Source: Paracoccus shandongensis (lineage in GTDB: Bacteria > Pseudomonadota > Alphaproteobacteria > Rhodobacterales > Rhodobacteraceae). From it: a stretch of 64,000 nt of DNA. The notes beneath the pieces were generated by a model. It saw only the letters and a program-made list of their open reading frames with translations. It made no database searches and was not told where the DNA came from. The translations under genes and the position numbers were made by a program. This document shows, piece by piece, positions 10,457-24,399 of this stretch (position 1 is its first letter; the number at the start of each line of letters is the position of its first letter). The DNA lies in contig NZ_JAFLRK010000006.1 in the NCBI RefSeq assembly GCF_017315735.1, forward strand, positions 1-64,000, read 5' to 3'.

Positions 10457-10672
10457 ATGCGCGGAACGGGCAAGGATCGCGACGCGGGCCAGATGCGCCT
10501 GGCGGCCCTGGTGATCGCCGTCGCCATGTGCCTGTGGCTGCTGGTCCAGGCGCTTGGCGGCTATTACGATTGGGCCGGGAAATGGGCCTTTCTGGCGGAT
10601 CTGGCCGCCATCGGAGCTTTTGTCTGGTCGCTGATCGTGACCTGGCGTATCTGGCGGCGCAGGAAGGCCTGA
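10457..10672 (+). CDS. small membrane protein in nuo operon (DUF5337-like)
   Basis: 71 residues with two hydrophobic segments (about 14-32 and 47-63) linked by GGYYDWAGKW, and an Arg/Lys-rich end (WRIWRRRKA). I associate it with DUF5337, a small Rhodobacterales family found between nuoE and nuoF. ATG at 10457 follows the nuoE stop by 16 bases; earlier in-frame codons lie inside nuoE. No catalytic residues are visible. A helper in complex I assembly or stability is possible from context alone. Confidence 0.85.
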   Translation: MRGTGKDRDAGQMRLAALVIAVAMCLWLLVQALGGYYDWAGKWAFLADLAAIGAFVWSLIVTWRIWRRRKA

Positions 10673-12414
<1,742 letters not shown>

Positions 12415-12425
12415 GGAAGAAACCG

Positions 12426-14444
12426 ATGGCCGATTTGCGCACGATCAAGATCGACGGGACCGAAATCGCGGTCGATCCCAACCTGACCCTGATCCAGGCC
12501 TGCGAACTGGCCGGGATCGAGATCCCGCGCTTCTGCTATCATGAACGGCTGTCCATCGCGGGCAACTGCCGGATGTGCCTGGTCGAGGTTGTGGGCGGTC
12601 CCCCGAAGCCCGCGGCAAGCTGCGCGATGCAGGTGAAAGACCTGCGCCCCGGCCCGGACGGCGCACCCTCGGAAATTCGCACCAACAGCCCCATGGTCAA
12701 GAAGGCCCGCGAGGGCGTGATGGAGTTCCTGCTGATCAACCATCCGCTGGACTGCCCGATCTGCGACCAGGGCGGCGAGTGCGATTTGCAAGACCAGGCA
12801 ATGGCTTACGGCGTGGACTTCAGCCGTTATCGAGAGCCGAAGCGCGCCGCCGAGGAGCTGAACCTGGGCCCGCTGGTCGAAACCCACATGACCCGCTGTA
12901 TTTCCTGCACCCGCTGCGTGCGCTTCACCACCGAGGTCGCGGGCATCAGCCAGATGGGCCAGACCGGCCGTGGCGAGGACAGCGAGATCACCAGCTATCT
13001 CAACGAGACGCTGGCCTCGAACCTTCAGGGCAACATCGTGGACCTGTGCCCGGTGGGCGCGCTGGTCAGCCGCCCCTATGCCTTCCGGGCGCGTCCTTGG
13101 GAATTGCGCAAGACCGAAAGCGTCGACGTGATGGACGCGCTTGGCAGCAACATCCGCATCGACGTGAAGGGCCGCGAGGTCATGCGCATCCTGCCGCGCA
13201 ACCATGACGACGTGAACGAGGAGTGGATCAGCGACAAGACCCGCTATGTCTGGGACGGGTTGCGCCGCCAGCGGCTGGACAAGCCCTATCTCCGCGAGAA
13301 CAGCAAGCTGCGCCCCGCGACCTGGCCCGAGGCGCTGGCTGCCGCTGCCGCCGCGATGAAGGGCCGCAAGGTCGCCGGGCTGGTGGGCGACCTGGCCCCG
13401 GTCGAGGCGGCCTTCAGCCTGAAGCAACTGGTCGAAGGCCTGGGCGGCCATGTCGAATGCCGCACCGATGGCGCGCGCCTGCCTGCGGGCAATCGGGGCG
13501 CCTATGTGGGCAACGCGACGATTGCCGATATCGACCACGCGAAACGCATCTTGCTGATCGGCACCAACCCGCGTGACGAAGCGCCGGTTCTGAACGCCCG
13601 CATCCGCAAGGCCTGGGCGCATGGCGCGCAGATTGCGCTGATCGGGGATCCGGTCGATCTGACCTATGACTATCACCACCACGGCAGCGACCGCGCGGCG
13701 CTGGCCCATCTGGCCAAGGACGACCTGAAATCCACCGCGGGCACGCCCGGCATCGTGATCGTGGGACAGGGCGCCCTGACCGAAGCGGATGGCGAAGCCG
13801 TGCTGGCCAACGCCATGCGCATCTGCGAACTGGACGACTGCAAGCTGCTGGTCCTGCACACCGCCGCCTCGCGCGTGGGCGCGATGGACGTGGGCGCTGT
13901 GACCGAGGGAGGTCTAGCTGCGGCCATCGACGGGGCCGAGGTGATCTACAACCTGGGCGCGGACGAGGTGGATGTGGCCCCCGGCGCCTTCGTGATCTAT
14001 CAGGGCAGCCACGGGGATCGCGGGGCGCATCGGGCCGACATCATCCTGCCCGCCGCCTGCTATACCGAGGAAAACGGGCTGTTCGTGAACACCGAGGGCC
14101 GTCCGCAGATCGCCCTGCGTGCGAACTTCGCGCCGGGCGAGGCCAAGGAGAACTGGGCGATCCTGCGCGCGCTGTCGGCCGAACTGGGCCAGACGCTGCC
14201 TTGGGACAGCCTGACGCAACTGCGCCGCGCGCTGGTTCAGGCCGTGCCGCATCTGGCGATGATCGACCAGGTGCCGGAAAACGAATGGCGTCCGCTGGAC
14301 CGGCTGGATCTGGGCCGCGCGTCCTTCCGCTATGCGGTCAAGGATTTCTACCTGACGAACCCGATCGCCCGGTCCTCGCCCTTGATGGGCGAATTGTCCC
14401 GGATGGCCGCCGCGCGCAACGCAACCTCGCTGGCGGCCGAGTGA
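12426..14444 (+). CDS. nuoG: NADH-quinone oxidoreductase subunit G
   Basis: 672-residue 75-kDa-type subunit bearing clusters N1b, N4 and N5. The N-terminal ferredoxin domain shows Cys37, Cys48, Cys51 and Cys66; the next block ([19 protein letters not shown], then [10 protein letters not shown]) holds the His/Cys ligands of N5 and N4. The C-terminal two thirds is a molybdopterin-oxidoreductase-like fold that lacks the cofactor in this family. GGAAG lies 8 bases before the ATG. Confidence 0.97.
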   Translation: MADLRTIKIDGTEIAVDPNLTLIQACELAGIEIPRFCYHERLSIAGNCRMCLVEVVGGPPKPAASCAMQVKDLRPGPDGAPSEIRTNSPMVKKAREGVMEFLLINHPLDCPICDQGGECDLQDQAMAYGVDFSRYREPKRAAEELNLGPLVETHMTRCISCTRCVRFTTEVAGISQMGQTGRGEDSEITSYLNETLASNLQGNIVDLCPVGALVSRPYAFRARPWELRKTESVDVMDALGSNIRIDVKGREVMRILPRNHDDVNEEWISDKTRYVWDGLRRQRLDKPYLRENSKLRPATWPEALAAAAAAMKGRKVAGLVGDLAPVEAAFSLKQLVEGLGGHVECRTDGARLPAGNRGAYVGNATIADIDHAKRILLIGTNPRDEAPVLNARIRKAWAHGAQIALIGDPVDLTYDYHHHGSDRAALAHLAKDDLKSTAGTPGIVIVGQGALTEADGEAVLANAMRICELDDCKLLVLHTAASRVGAMDVGAVTEGGLAAAIDGAEVIYNLGADEVDVAPGAFVIYQGSHGDRGAHRADIILPAACYTEENGLFVNTEGRPQIALRANFAPGEAKENWAILRALSAELGQTLPWDSLTQLRRALVQAVPHLAMIDQVPENEWRPLDRLDLGRASFRYAVKDFYLTNPIARSSPLMGELSRMAAARNATSLAAE

Positions 14445-14449
14445 CGGAC

Positions 14450-15217
14450 ATGTGGCCCGCATCCTGCCAGCCCCGCCACCTGATCGCAGCCCTTGCGGGG
14501 GTTGCGATGCTGGCCGGCTGCGCGGACGATGCGGGCGAAGGCCGGCCCAAGCCCAAGCCCGAGACGATGACCGCCAAGGTCGCCACCCCGGGCGCGGCCA
14601 AGGGAAAGGCGCCGCTGACGCTGGCCCGCATTTCCACCAAGTCAGGCGAGATCCTGATCCTGGAGCCCGACGGCAGCGTCACCACCATGGCGCTGGACAG
14701 CCCCGAGGGGCAGGACGCCTTTGCGGTCTCCGAGGCTGACCTGATGGCGCTGAACGCCAACCTGGATCTGAACCTGGGGGCAGGCGTGGCCCCCGGTCTG
14801 CCGCCGCGCCAGACCGCGCAGGACAAGGCGCTGGAGGAATTCGCCGCCCGCACCCAGCCTGCGCTGCCCACCTGGGCCGCGGGGACCGAGGTGGACCCCC
14901 GGGACTTCCTGGGGGCCCGGGTCGTTTCCCTGGCGCCGGGCAGGTCGTCCGATCTGGTCGAGGTGACGGCGAACTTGCGCGAGGGGGTGGACGCCGACAT
15001 CGCCTTCTCGTATGCCACCTGCGCGCTGGCAGGCTGGGCCAAGCAGAATGGCGGGCCCTACGGCCGCCATGTGCGCACGCTGCAGGATACGCGCGACGGC
15101 AAGCTGATGATCGGTGCCGCATTCACGCTGTCGGATGAAAAGCCGATGGGTCTGCGGGTGATGGAAACGGAAGACACCTTGCGCGAATGCAAGGCGCGCG
15201 GCATTCCCGCCGCGTAA
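14450..15217 (+). CDS. putative lipoprotein in nuo operon
   Basis: 255 residues. A signal sequence ends in a lipobox (AMLAGC, lipidated Cys at residue 23), then a Lys/Pro-rich linker. The remainder has no family I recognise; [18 protein letters not shown] and a second Cys near the end ([10 protein letters not shown]) suggest a small folded domain with a possible disulfide. It starts five bases after the nuoG stop and ends 16 bases before nuoH. By position it matches one of the unidentified frames known in the P. denitrificans nqo cluster. Confidence 0.85.
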   Translation: MWPASCQPRHLIAALAGVAMLAGCADDAGEGRPKPKPETMTAKVATPGAAKGKAPLTLARISTKSGEILILEPDGSVTTMALDSPEGQDAFAVSEADLMALNANLDLNLGAGVAPGLPPRQTAQDKALEEFAARTQPALPTWAAGTEVDPRDFLGARVVSLAPGRSSDLVEVTANLREGVDADIAFSYATCALAGWAKQNGGPYGRHVRTLQDTRDGKLMIGAAFTLSDEKPMGLRVMETEDTLRECKARGIPAA

Positions 15218-15233
15218 CAGGATAGGGACGGGC

Positions 15234-16265
15234 ATGGCTGATTTCTGGGCATCCTCTCTGGGCATGACGGTCCTGCTTCTGGCGCAGGGCCTGGCGGTGA
15301 TCGCCTTCGTGATGCTGTCGCTGATCTTTCTGGTCTATGGCGACCGCAAGATCTGGGCTGCCGTGCAGATGCGGCGCGGCCCGAACGTGGTCGGTCCCTG
15401 GGGCCTGCTGCAGACCTTCGCCGACGCGCTGAAATACGTTCTGAAGGAAATCGTCATTCCCGCCGGGTCGGACAAGTTCGTCTTCTTCCTAGCGCCCTTC
15501 CTGTCGATGACCCTGGCGCTGCTGGCCTTTGTCGCGATCCCCTTCGCGCCCGGCTGGGTGATGGCCGACATCAACGTGGGCATCCTGTTCATCTTCGCCG
15601 TCTCCTCGCTCGAGGTGTATGGCGTGATCATGGGTGGCTGGGCCTCGAACTCGAAATACCCGTTCCTGTCCTCGCTGCGGGCGGCGGCGCAGATGATCAG
15701 CTACGAGGTCAGCTTGGGCCTGATCATCATCGGCGTCATCATCTCGACCGGCTCGATGAACATCTCGGCCATCGTTCACGCGCAGTCGGGCGCGGGCCTT
15801 CTGTCCTGGTACTGGCTGCCGCATTTCCCGATGCTGGTGCTGTTCTTCGTGTCGGCCCTGGCCGAGACCAACCGCCCGCCCTTCGACCTGGCCGAGGCGG
15901 AGTCGGAACTGGTCGCGGGCTTCATGGTCGAATATTCGTCCACGCCTTATCTGCTGTTCATGGCGGGCGAATACATCGCCATCTGGCTGATGTGCGCGCT
16001 GATCAGCCTGCTGTTCTTCGGCGGCTGGCTGTCGCCCATCCCCGGCATCCCCGACGGCGCGATCTGGATGTTCCTGAAGATGGTCTTCTGGTTCTTCATG
16101 TTCGCCATGGTCAAGGCCATGGTGCCGCGGTACCGCTATGACCAGCTGATGCGGATCGGCTGGAAGGTGTTCCTGCCGCTGTCGCTGGGGTGGGTCGTGC
16201 TGATCGCCTTCCTGGCGCGCTACGAGGTGTTCGGTTCCTTCTGGGCCCGCTGGGCAGGAGCGTAA
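15234..16265 (+). CDS. nuoH: NADH-quinone oxidoreductase subunit H
   Basis: 343-residue membrane subunit (ND1-type, about eight helices) that links the peripheral arm to the proton-pumping arm and closes the quinone chamber. Conserved cytoplasmic loops are visible: [25 protein letters not shown] near the N-terminus and [23 protein letters not shown] in the middle, with the functionally important acidic residues. Confidence 0.98.
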   Translation: MADFWASSLGMTVLLLAQGLAVIAFVMLSLIFLVYGDRKIWAAVQMRRGPNVVGPWGLLQTFADALKYVLKEIVIPAGSDKFVFFLAPFLSMTLALLAFVAIPFAPGWVMADINVGILFIFAVSSLEVYGVIMGGWASNSKYPFLSSLRAAAQMISYEVSLGLIIIGVIISTGSMNISAIVHAQSGAGLLSWYWLPHFPMLVLFFVSALAETNRPPFDLAEAESELVAGFMVEYSSTPYLLFMAGEYIAIWLMCALISLLFFGGWLSPIPGIPDGAIWMFLKMVFWFFMFAMVKAMVPRYRYDQLMRIGWKVFLPLSLGWVVLIAFLARYEVFGSFWARWAGA

Positions 16266-16268
16266 TCC

Positions 16269-16454
16269 ATGGCTTATTCCAACAAGATCGCCGAAGTGCT
16301 GGCGAATGCGTCCGAGACCGACAAGGCCGAGTTCGCGCATTTCCTGGCCAACAATCTGGATAGTGCCGAACAGTCTCGTGACGGCGCCAGGGTGCGCGAA
16401 TACGTGGCGGCCTTCGACCGCTTCGCCGCGCCCAAGCAAGGGGAAGAAATCTGA
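16269..16454 (+). CDS. 61-residue protein of unknown function in nuo operon
   Basis: Short soluble protein, [22 protein letters not shown] onward, rich in Ala, Glu and Asp, probably two or three helices, with no membrane segment or cysteine. It lies three bases after nuoH, and its stop overlaps the nuoI ATG (TGATG), so it is almost certainly translated. The position fits an unidentified frame between nqo8 and nqo9 of P. denitrificans. I do not recognise a domain. Confidence 0.75.
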   Translation: MAYSNKIAEVLANASETDKAEFAHFLANNLDSAEQSRDGARVREYVAAFDRFAAPKQGEEI

Positions 16455-16945
16455 TGGCCTTCGACATCACCCGCGCCACCAAGTATTTCCTGATGGTCGA
16501 TTTCCTGAAGGGCTTCGGCGTGGCGATGAAATACTTCTTCGCGCCCAAGCCGACGATCAACTATCCCCATGAAAAGGGGCCGATCTCGCCGCGCTTCCGG
16601 GGCGAACACGCCTTGCGCCGCTATCCCAACGGCGAGGAACGCTGCATCGCCTGCAAGCTGTGCGAGGCGATCTGCCCCGCCCAGGCGATCACCATCGATT
16701 CCGAGCCGCGCGAGGACGGCAGCCGCCGCACGACGCGCTATGACATCGACATGACCAAGTGCATCTATTGCGGCTTCTGCCAGGAAGCCTGCCCGGTCGA
16801 TGCCATCGTCGAGGGGCCGAACTTCGAGTTCTCGACCGAAACGCGCGAGGAATTGTTCTACGACAAGCAGAAGCTTCTGGACAACGGCGCCCGCTGGGAG
16901 GCCGAGATCGCCCGCAACCTGTCCATCGACGCGCCCTACAGATGA
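16454..16945 (+). CDS. nuoI: NADH-quinone oxidoreductase subunit I
   Basis: 163-residue ferredoxin-like subunit with two [4Fe-4S] clusters, N6a and N6b. Ligands are Cys64-67-70-74 ([12 protein letters not shown]) and Cys103-106-109-113 ([12 protein letters not shown]). It relays electrons from NuoG to NuoB. The start overlaps the preceding stop, and the stop overlaps the next ATG. Confidence 0.98.
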   Translation: MAFDITRATKYFLMVDFLKGFGVAMKYFFAPKPTINYPHEKGPISPRFRGEHALRRYPNGEERCIACKLCEAICPAQAITIDSEPREDGSRRTTRYDIDMTKCIYCGFCQEACPVDAIVEGPNFEFSTETREELFYDKQKLLDNGARWEAEIARNLSIDAPYR

Positions 16946-17351
16946 GCGACGCCTTCACCAAGCTGTTCCAGCAGATGATGCAGTCCGGGCAGGAAATGGC
17001 CCGGGCCTTCAACCCTGCGCTGGAAACATTCGATCCGCGCGCCTTTGAAAAGATGATCCCGACCATGCCGGCGGACATGCTGGAAATGTGGTTCGGGCGC
17101 ACGTTCAACCGCGACGGGCTGGACGCCAAGACCCGGCTCTTGGTGACGGTCGCCGCGCTGACTGTTCAGGGGGCGCACGCGGAACCGCAACTGCGCCTGA
17201 CCATCCGCCACGCCATCGAGGCGGGCGCCACCGCCCGCGAGGTGGCCGAGGTTATCTATCAGATGGGGATGTTCGGCGGCATCCCGGCCATGCAGAAGGC
17301 GCTGGAAATCGCCCAGGGCGTCTTTACCGAACATGAAGGGAAACAGGCCGA

Positions 17352-17355
<4 letters not shown>
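16942..17355 (+). CDS. carboxymuconolactone decarboxylase-like protein lacking cysteines
   Basis: 137 residues of the CMD/AhpD fold: [64 protein letters not shown] is the typical helical core. The CxxC pair used by AhpD-type peroxidases is absent, and the protein has no cysteine at all, so redox chemistry is unlikely. An N-terminal amphipathic helix precedes the core. It overlaps both nuoI and nuoJ by four bases, so it is integral to the operon. Function is unknown. Confidence 0.85.
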
Positions 17356-18318
<963 letters not shown>

Positions 18319-18324
18319 GGGGCC

Positions 18325-20550
18325 ATGGCGCAATTCATCCTGTTCGCGCCCCTTCTGGGCGCCCTGATCGCGGGCTTCGGCTGGCGCATCATCGGCGAAA
18401 GGGCCGCGATGCTGCTGACCACGGGCATCCTGTTCGCGGCCGCGCTGTTTTCCTGGATCGTCTTCCTGGGCTTTGACGGCCAGACGCAGCACATCCCGGT
18501 CATGGACTGGATCGTGTCGGGCGATTTCAGCAGCCAGTGGGCCATCCGCCTGGACCGCCTGACGGCGATCATGCTGATCGTCGTGACCACGGTGTCGGCG
18601 CTCGTCCACCTGTATTCGATGGGCTACATGGCCCATGACGACAACTGGACGCATCACGAACATTACAAGGCGCGCTTCTTCGCCTATCTCTCGTTCTTCA
18701 CCTTCGCCATGCTGATGCTGGTGACGGCGGACAACCTGCTGCAAATGTTCTTCGGATGGGAGGGCGTGGGCGTCGCCTCCTACCTGCTGATCGGCTTTTA
18801 TTACCGCAAGCCCTCGGCCAACGCCGCCGCGATGAAGGCCTTCATCGTCAACCGGGTCGGCGACTTCGGCTTCCTGCTGGGGATCTTCGGGCTGTGGTGG
18901 ATGACGGGGTCCATCCAGTTCGACGCGATCTTCGCCCAGGTGGACGAACTGGCGAATGCGCAGGTCCATTTCCTGTGGACCGGCTGGAACGCCGCGAACC
19001 TGCTGGCGGTGCTGCTGTTCATTGGCGCCATGGGCAAGTCGGCGCAGCTGTTCCTGCACACCTGGCTGCCCGACGCGATGGAAGGCCCGACCCCCGTGTC
19101 GGCGCTGATTCACGCCGCGACCATGGTGACGGCGGGCGTCTTCCTGGTCTGCCGCATGTCGCCACTGTTCGAGTTCGCGCCCGAGGCCAAGATGTTCGTG
19201 ACGATCATCGGCGCCTCGACCGCGTTCTTCGCCGCGACCGTGGGCCTGGTGCAGAACGACATCAAGCGCGTGATCGCCTATTCGACCTGTTCGCAGCTGG
19301 GCTACATGTTCGTGGCGGCGGGCGTGGGCGTCTATTCGGTCGCCATGTTCCACCTGTTCACGCACGCCTTCTTCAAGGCCATGCTGTTCCTGGGCGCCGG
19401 GTCCGTGATCCACGCGATGCACCACGAACAGGACATGCGGAACTATGGGGGCTTGCGCAAGAAGGTGCCCTATACCTTTGCCGCCATGCTGATCGGCACG
19501 CTGGCCATCACTGGCGTCGGCATCCCGGGGACGCATATCGGCTTTGCGGGCTTCCTGTCCAAGGACGCCGTGATCGAAAGCGCCTATGCCTCGGGCGTGG
19601 GCTATGCCTTCTGGCTGCTGGTGATCGCGGCGCTGATGACCAGCTTCTACAGCTGGCGGCTGATGTTCCTGACCTTCTGGGGCGCGCCGCGTCCGCAAAA
19701 GGTCTGGGACGCCGGGATCAAGGCCGAGGAGGAGGTCCAGCCCGTTCCCGGCCACGGCCACGGCCATGACGATCATGGGCACCACGACCCCTTGCACGCG
19801 CATCACCATGCCCATGAAAGCCCGCCGGTGATGACCGTGCCGCTGGCCGTCCTGGCCCTGGGCGCGATCTTCGCGGGCATGATCTGGTATGGAAGCTTCT
19901 TCGGCGACAACGTGCAGCGGTTCTTCGGGCTGCCCGAAGTAGCCCATGAGCAGGCCGAGGGCGGCCATGGCGAGGCGCTGGACGGCGCGGTGGCCGAGGC
20001 GCCGCATGGCGGGCCTGCGGGCGCCGCGACCCATGCCGCAGCCGGTGCCGCCAGCGACCCGGCCGAGGAAGCCGAGGGCCACGCCACGCCTGCCGGGTTC
20101 GAACAGGGCGCGATCTTCATGCGCAGCGACAACCATGTCATGCACGACGCCCATTCGGTCCCGACCTGGGTCAAGCTGTCGCCCTTCGTCGCGATGCTGA
20201 TCGGGCTTGGCCTGTCCTGGCTGATGTATATCCGCTATCCCAACGCGCCCGCGAAGCTGGCCGCGCAGCAGCCGGCGCTGTACCAGTTCCTGCTGAACAA
20301 GTGGTATTTCGACGAGATCTATCACTTCATCTTCGTGCGTCCCGCGCTGTGGATCGGCCGCACCCTGTGGACGGGCGGTGACGGAGCGGTTATCGACGGC
20401 GCCATCAACGGGGTGGCCATGGGAATCATCCCGCGCCTGACGCGCTTCGCCGGTCGCGTGCAGTCGGGCTATCTGTTCCACTACGCCTTTGCGATGGTCC
20501 TGGGCATCGTGGGCTTGCTGATCTGGGTGATGATGCGGGGCGCGCACTGA
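18325..20550 (+). CDS. nuoL: NADH-quinone oxidoreductase subunit L with His-rich insertion
   Basis: ND5-type antiporter-like subunit, 741 residues, at the distal end of the membrane arm. The pumping core is intact ([59 protein letters not shown]). Two features lengthen it. Residues 477-497 contain 11 histidines in 21 residues. A second loop of about 70 residues near 540-610 is rich in Ala, Glu, Gly and His. Both lie between the core helices and the C-terminal lateral helix. Their role is unknown; metal binding is a guess. Confidence 0.97.
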   Translation: MAQFILFAPLLGALIAGFGWRIIGERAAMLLTTGILFAAALFSWIVFLGFDGQTQHIPVMDWIVSGDFSSQWAIRLDRLTAIMLIVVTTVSALVHLYSMGYMAHDDNWTHHEHYKARFFAYLSFFTFAMLMLVTADNLLQMFFGWEGVGVASYLLIGFYYRKPSANAAAMKAFIVNRVGDFGFLLGIFGLWWMTGSIQFDAIFAQVDELANAQVHFLWTGWNAANLLAVLLFIGAMGKSAQLFLHTWLPDAMEGPTPVSALIHAATMVTAGVFLVCRMSPLFEFAPEAKMFVTIIGASTAFFAATVGLVQNDIKRVIAYSTCSQLGYMFVAAGVGVYSVAMFHLFTHAFFKAMLFLGAGSVIHAMHHEQDMRNYGGLRKKVPYTFAAMLIGTLAITGVGIPGTHIGFAGFLSKDAVIESAYASGVGYAFWLLVIAALMTSFYSWRLMFLTFWGAPRPQKVWDAGIKAEEEVQPVPGHGHGHDDHGHHDPLHAHHHAHESPPVMTVPLAVLALGAIFAGMIWYGSFFGDNVQRFFGLPEVAHEQAEGGHGEALDGAVAEAPHGGPAGAATHAAAGAASDPAEEAEGHATPAGFEQGAIFMRSDNHVMHDAHSVPTWVKLSPFVAMLIGLGLSWLMYIRYPNAPAKLAAQQPALYQFLLNKWYFDEIYHFIFVRPALWIGRTLWTGGDGAVIDGAINGVAMGIIPRLTRFAGRVQSGYLFHYAFAMVLGIVGLLIWVMMRGAH

Positions 20551-20551
20551 C

Positions 20552-22120
20552 ATGACGAACCTTCTTTCGATCATCACCTTCCTGCCCATCGTGGCGGCGG
20601 GGATCCTCGCGCTGTTCCTGCGGGGCGAGGACGAGGCCGCGCAGCGCAATGCCAAGTGGCTGGCGCTGATCGCGACCAGCGCCACCTTCCTGATCTCGCT
20701 TTTCGTGCTGGCGGGCTTCGATCCGGCCGATACCGGCTTCCAGTTCGTCGAGGATCACCCCTGGATCATGGGCCTGCGCTACAAGATGGGCGTGGACGGC
20801 ATCTCGGTCCTGTTCGTGATGCTGACGACCTTCCTGATGCCGCTGACGATCCTGTCCACCTGGGACGTGAAGACCCGCGTCAAGGAATACATGATCGCCT
20901 TCCTGGTGCTGGAGGGGCTGATGATCGGCGTCTTCACGGCGCTGGACCTGATCCTGTTCTACCTGTTCTTCGAGGCAGGGCTGATCCCGATGTTCCTGAT
21001 CATCGGCATCTGGGGCGGCGCGAACCGCATCTATGCGACGTTCAAGTTCTTCCTTTACACCTTCTTGGGGTCGGTCCTGATGCTGGTCGCGATGATCGCG
21101 ATGATCCGCATCTCCGGGACCACCGACATCGCGCAGATGCTGCAATTCGACTTTCCGTCGGACACCATGCGGGTGCTGGGCATCACCGTCGTGGGCGGGA
21201 TGCAGACGCTGCTGTTCCTGGCCTTCTTCGCCAGCTTCGCGGTCAAGATGCCGATGTGGCCGGTCCATACCTGGCTGCCCGACGCGCACGTCCAGGCGCC
21301 GACCGCCGGATCCGTGGTGCTGGCCGCCGTGCTGCTGAAGATGGGCGGATACGGCTTCCTGCGCTTCAGCCTGCCGATGTTCCCGGTCGCCAGCGACATG
21401 CTGCAACCGCTGGTCTTCTGGATGTCGGCCATCGCCATCGTCTATACGTCCCTGGTGGCGCTGGCGCAGACCGACATGAAGAAGCTGATCGCCTATTCTT
21501 CGGTCGCGCACATGGGTTACGTCACGATGGGCGTCTTTGCCGCGAACCAGCAGGGGCTGGACGGGGCGATCTTCCAGATGCTGTCGCACGGCTTCATTTC
21601 GGGCGCGCTGTTTTTGCTGGTGGGCGTGATCTATGACCGAATGCACACGCGCGAGATCGACGCCTATGGCGGGCTGGTGAACCGGATGCCGGTCTATGCG
21701 CTGGTGTTCCTGTTCTTTACCATGGCGAACGTCGGCCTGCCCGGCACCTCGGGCTTCGTGGGCGAGTTCCTGACGCTGATGGGCACCTTCAAGGCCAACA
21801 CCTGGGTGGCCTTCGTGGCGGCGACCGGGGTGATCCTGTCGGCGGGCTATGCGCTGTGGCTGTACCGCCGCGTGACGCTGGGCGCGCTGGTCCGGGAAAG
21901 CCTGCGCACCATCACCGACATGACCCCGCGCGAAAAATGGGTCTTCGTGCCGCTGATCGCCATGACGCTGTATCTGGGCGTTTATCCGCGCGCCGTCACC
22001 GACATCACCGGCCCCGCCGTCCAGGCGCTGCTGGTCAACTATCACGAGGCCCTGCCGCACGAGGCGCGCGACGGGCTGGCCGTGACCGCCCAGGCGGACA
22101 CGGCCCCTGCCAGCCATTGA
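20552..22120 (+). CDS. nuoM: NADH-quinone oxidoreductase subunit M
   Basis: 522-residue ND4-type antiporter-like subunit. Essential charged residues sit in [20 protein letters not shown] (Glu) and in [27 protein letters not shown] (Lys and the broken-helix motif). It starts one base after the nuoL stop codon. Confidence 0.98.
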   Translation: MTNLLSIITFLPIVAAGILALFLRGEDEAAQRNAKWLALIATSATFLISLFVLAGFDPADTGFQFVEDHPWIMGLRYKMGVDGISVLFVMLTTFLMPLTILSTWDVKTRVKEYMIAFLVLEGLMIGVFTALDLILFYLFFEAGLIPMFLIIGIWGGANRIYATFKFFLYTFLGSVLMLVAMIAMIRISGTTDIAQMLQFDFPSDTMRVLGITVVGGMQTLLFLAFFASFAVKMPMWPVHTWLPDAHVQAPTAGSVVLAAVLLKMGGYGFLRFSLPMFPVASDMLQPLVFWMSAIAIVYTSLVALAQTDMKKLIAYSSVAHMGYVTMGVFAANQQGLDGAIFQMLSHGFISGALFLLVGVIYDRMHTREIDAYGGLVNRMPVYALVFLFFTMANVGLPGTSGFVGEFLTLMGTFKANTWVAFVAATGVILSAGYALWLYRRVTLGALVRESLRTITDMTPREKWVFVPLIAMTLYLGVYPRAVTDITGPAVQALLVNYHEALPHEARDGLAVTAQADTAPASH

Positions 22121-22130
22121 GGGACGCACG

Positions 22131-23633
22131 ATGACCGCGCTCGATTTCTCGACCATCCTGCCGGAACTTGTGCTGGCGATCTATGCCCTGGTGGCGCTGA
22201 TGGCCGGGGCCTATTTCGGCAAGGACGCCATCGCGCGTCCGATCCTGTGGGCCACGGTCGCCGCGCTGCTGGTGGTGGGCCTTTACGTGGGCTTTGCGGA
22301 CCGCCCGCAGCAGATCGCGTTCTTCGGCATGTTCACCGACGACGCCTTCGCCCGCTTCGCCAAGGTCACGATCCTGGTTTCCGCCGCCGCCGTCCTGGCG
22401 ATGAGTGCGGAATACATGGACCGCCACAAGCTGATGCGGTTCGAGTTTCCGATCCTGATCGCCCTGGCCTCCATCGGCATGATGCTGATGGTCTCGGCCA
22501 GCGACCTGCTGATGCTGTACATGGGGCTGGAACTGCAATCGCTGGCGCTCTATGTCGCCGCCGCCATGCGCCGCGACAGCGTGAAGTCGTCCGAGGCGGG
22601 GCTGAAGTATTTCGTCCTTGGGTCGCTGTCGTCCGGGATGCTGCTTTACGGCGCGTCCCTGGTCTATGGCTTCTCGGGCACGACCAGCTTTGCGGGGATC
22701 GTGCAGACGGTCGTGGGCGGGCAACTGTCCGTAGGCCTGCTGTTCGGGCTGGTGTTCCTGCTGGTGGGGCTGGCCTTCAAGGTCTCGGCCGTGCCCTTCC
22801 ACATGTGGACGCCCGACGTTTACGAAGGCGCGCCGACGCCGGTGACGGCCTTCTTCGCCACCGCGCCCAAGGTCGCGGCCATGGCGCTGATCGCGCGGCT
22901 GATGTTCGACGCCTTCGGCAACGTGCCGGGCGATTGGGGCCAGATCATCGCGGCGCTTGCGGCCATGTCGATGTTCCTCGGCTCGGTCGCCGGGATCGGG
23001 CAGCGCAACATCAAGCGGCTGATGGCCTATTCCTCGATCGCCCACATGGGCTTTGCCCTGGTCGGGCTGGCGGCGGGAACGGCCTTCGGCGTGCAGTCGA
23101 TGCTGCTCTACATGGCGATCTATGCGGTGATGAACGTGGGTTCCTTCGCCTTCATCCTGTCGATGGAGCGTGATGGCCGCCCGATCACCGACCTGGACAG
23201 CCTGAACCGCTTTGCCCAAGCGGAACCCGTCAAGGGCTTTGCCGTGCTGTTCCTGATGTTCAGCCTGGCGGGCGTGCCGCCCTTCCTGGGATTCTTCGCC
23301 AAATACGGCGTGCTGACGGCGGCGGTGCAGGCGGGCATGTCCTGGCTGGCGGTGCTGGGCGTGATCGCGTCCGTCATCGGCGCCTTCTACTATCTGCGCA
23401 TCGTCTATTACATGTGGTTCGGGGCCGAGAACGAAGGCGTCGAAAGCCGCATGGGCGCGGTGCAATACCTGGCGCTGATCGTTCCGGCGGCGCTGCTGGT
23501 GGTCGGCGCGGTGTCGATGTGGGGCGTGGACGGCGCGGCGGCGCGGGCGGCTGAATCGCTGGTCAGCACCGTCGTGCCCGCCGAGGCCGCGCTGCTTCCC
23601 GATGTCCCCGGCGAGGCCCCGGCCGTTGAGTAA
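22131..23633 (+). CDS. nuoN: NADH-quinone oxidoreductase subunit N
   Basis: 500-residue ND2-type antiporter-like subunit, the last complex I gene. Typical blocks are [50 protein letters not shown] and [21 protein letters not shown]. Its final 32 bp overlap the frame of the biotin ligase gene. Confidence 0.98.
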   Translation: MTALDFSTILPELVLAIYALVALMAGAYFGKDAIARPILWATVAALLVVGLYVGFADRPQQIAFFGMFTDDAFARFAKVTILVSAAAVLAMSAEYMDRHKLMRFEFPILIALASIGMMLMVSASDLLMLYMGLELQSLALYVAAAMRRDSVKSSEAGLKYFVLGSLSSGMLLYGASLVYGFSGTTSFAGIVQTVVGGQLSVGLLFGLVFLLVGLAFKVSAVPFHMWTPDVYEGAPTPVTAFFATAPKVAAMALIARLMFDAFGNVPGDWGQIIAALAAMSMFLGSVAGIGQRNIKRLMAYSSIAHMGFALVGLAAGTAFGVQSMLLYMAIYAVMNVGSFAFILSMERDGRPITDLDSLNRFAQAEPVKGFAVLFLMFSLAGVPPFLGFFAKYGVLTAAVQAGMSWLAVLGVIASVIGAFYYLRIVYYMWFGAENEGVESRMGAVQYLALIVPAALLVVGAVSMWGVDGAAARAAESLVSTVVPAEAALLPDVPGEAPAVE

Positions 23634-24396
23634 CGGCGGCCTGCTGGCACCCTGGCCCCGGGGCGTGGCGCGCCACGTCCTGGACCATGTTGACAGCACC
23701 AATGCCGAGGCGATGCGCCTGGCGCCCGGCCTGTCCGGCCCGACCTGGATCATGGCCCGCCGCCAGACGGCGGGCCGCGGCCGCCGGGGCAGGGCATGGT
23801 CCGATCCGCCCGGCAACTTCGCGGCCTCGCTGGTCCTGCGCCCCGAAGGCGGCCCGGCGGATGCCGCGCGGTTGTCCTTTGTCGCGGCCCTTGCCGTTTA
23901 CGACGCGCTGCGCCAGCTATGCGGACCGCAGTTGAACGTCGCGCTGAAATGGCCGAACGACGTGCTGCTGAACGGCGGAAAGCTGTCGGGGATCCTGCTG
24001 GAAAGCGTGGGGTCCGGCGGGGCGATCCAGGCGCTGGTCATCGGCATCGGCGTCAACCTGGCCGCGGCGCCCGATGCCGTTGAACCCGGCGCGATGCGCC
24101 CGGTCAGCCTGCAGGGCGAAACCGGCCTGACCATCACCCCCGACGATTTCCTGCCCGCGCTGGCCGTGGCCTTCGATGCCTGGCACCGGCAGATGCGCGA
24201 TTTCGGCTTTGCCCCGATCCGCGCGGCCTGGCTGGCCCGCGCCGCCATGCTGGGCGAGGTGATCACCGCCCGCACCGGCACGACCGAGACGACCGGCCGC
24301 TTCGACGGCATCGACGAGACCGGCGCGCTGATCCTGACCGGGCCGCGTGGGCGCCAGGCGATCCCCGCCGCCGATGTCTATTTCGCCAGGCCCTGA
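23602..24396 (+). CDS. birA: biotin--[acetyl-CoA-carboxylase] ligase
   Basis: 264-residue catalytic-type biotin protein ligase. It shows the adenylate loop ([20 protein letters not shown]), the lysine motif [21 protein letters not shown] and a small SH3-like C-terminal domain. The N-terminal DNA-binding domain of E. coli BirA is absent, so it should not repress biotin genes. ATG at 23602 lies inside nuoN; a TTG at 23626 is an alternative. I recall that the P. denitrificans nqo cluster is also followed by a BirA-like frame. Confidence 0.93.
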   Translation: MSPARPRPLSNGGLLAPWPRGVARHVLDHVDSTNAEAMRLAPGLSGPTWIMARRQTAGRGRRGRAWSDPPGNFAASLVLRPEGGPADAARLSFVAALAVYDALRQLCGPQLNVALKWPNDVLLNGGKLSGILLESVGSGGAIQALVIGIGVNLAAAPDAVEPGAMRPVSLQGETGLTITPDDFLPALAVAFDAWHRQMRDFGFAPIRAAWLARAAMLGEVITARTGTTETTGRFDGIDETGALILTGPRGRQAIPAADVYFARP

Positions 24397-24399
24397 CCC

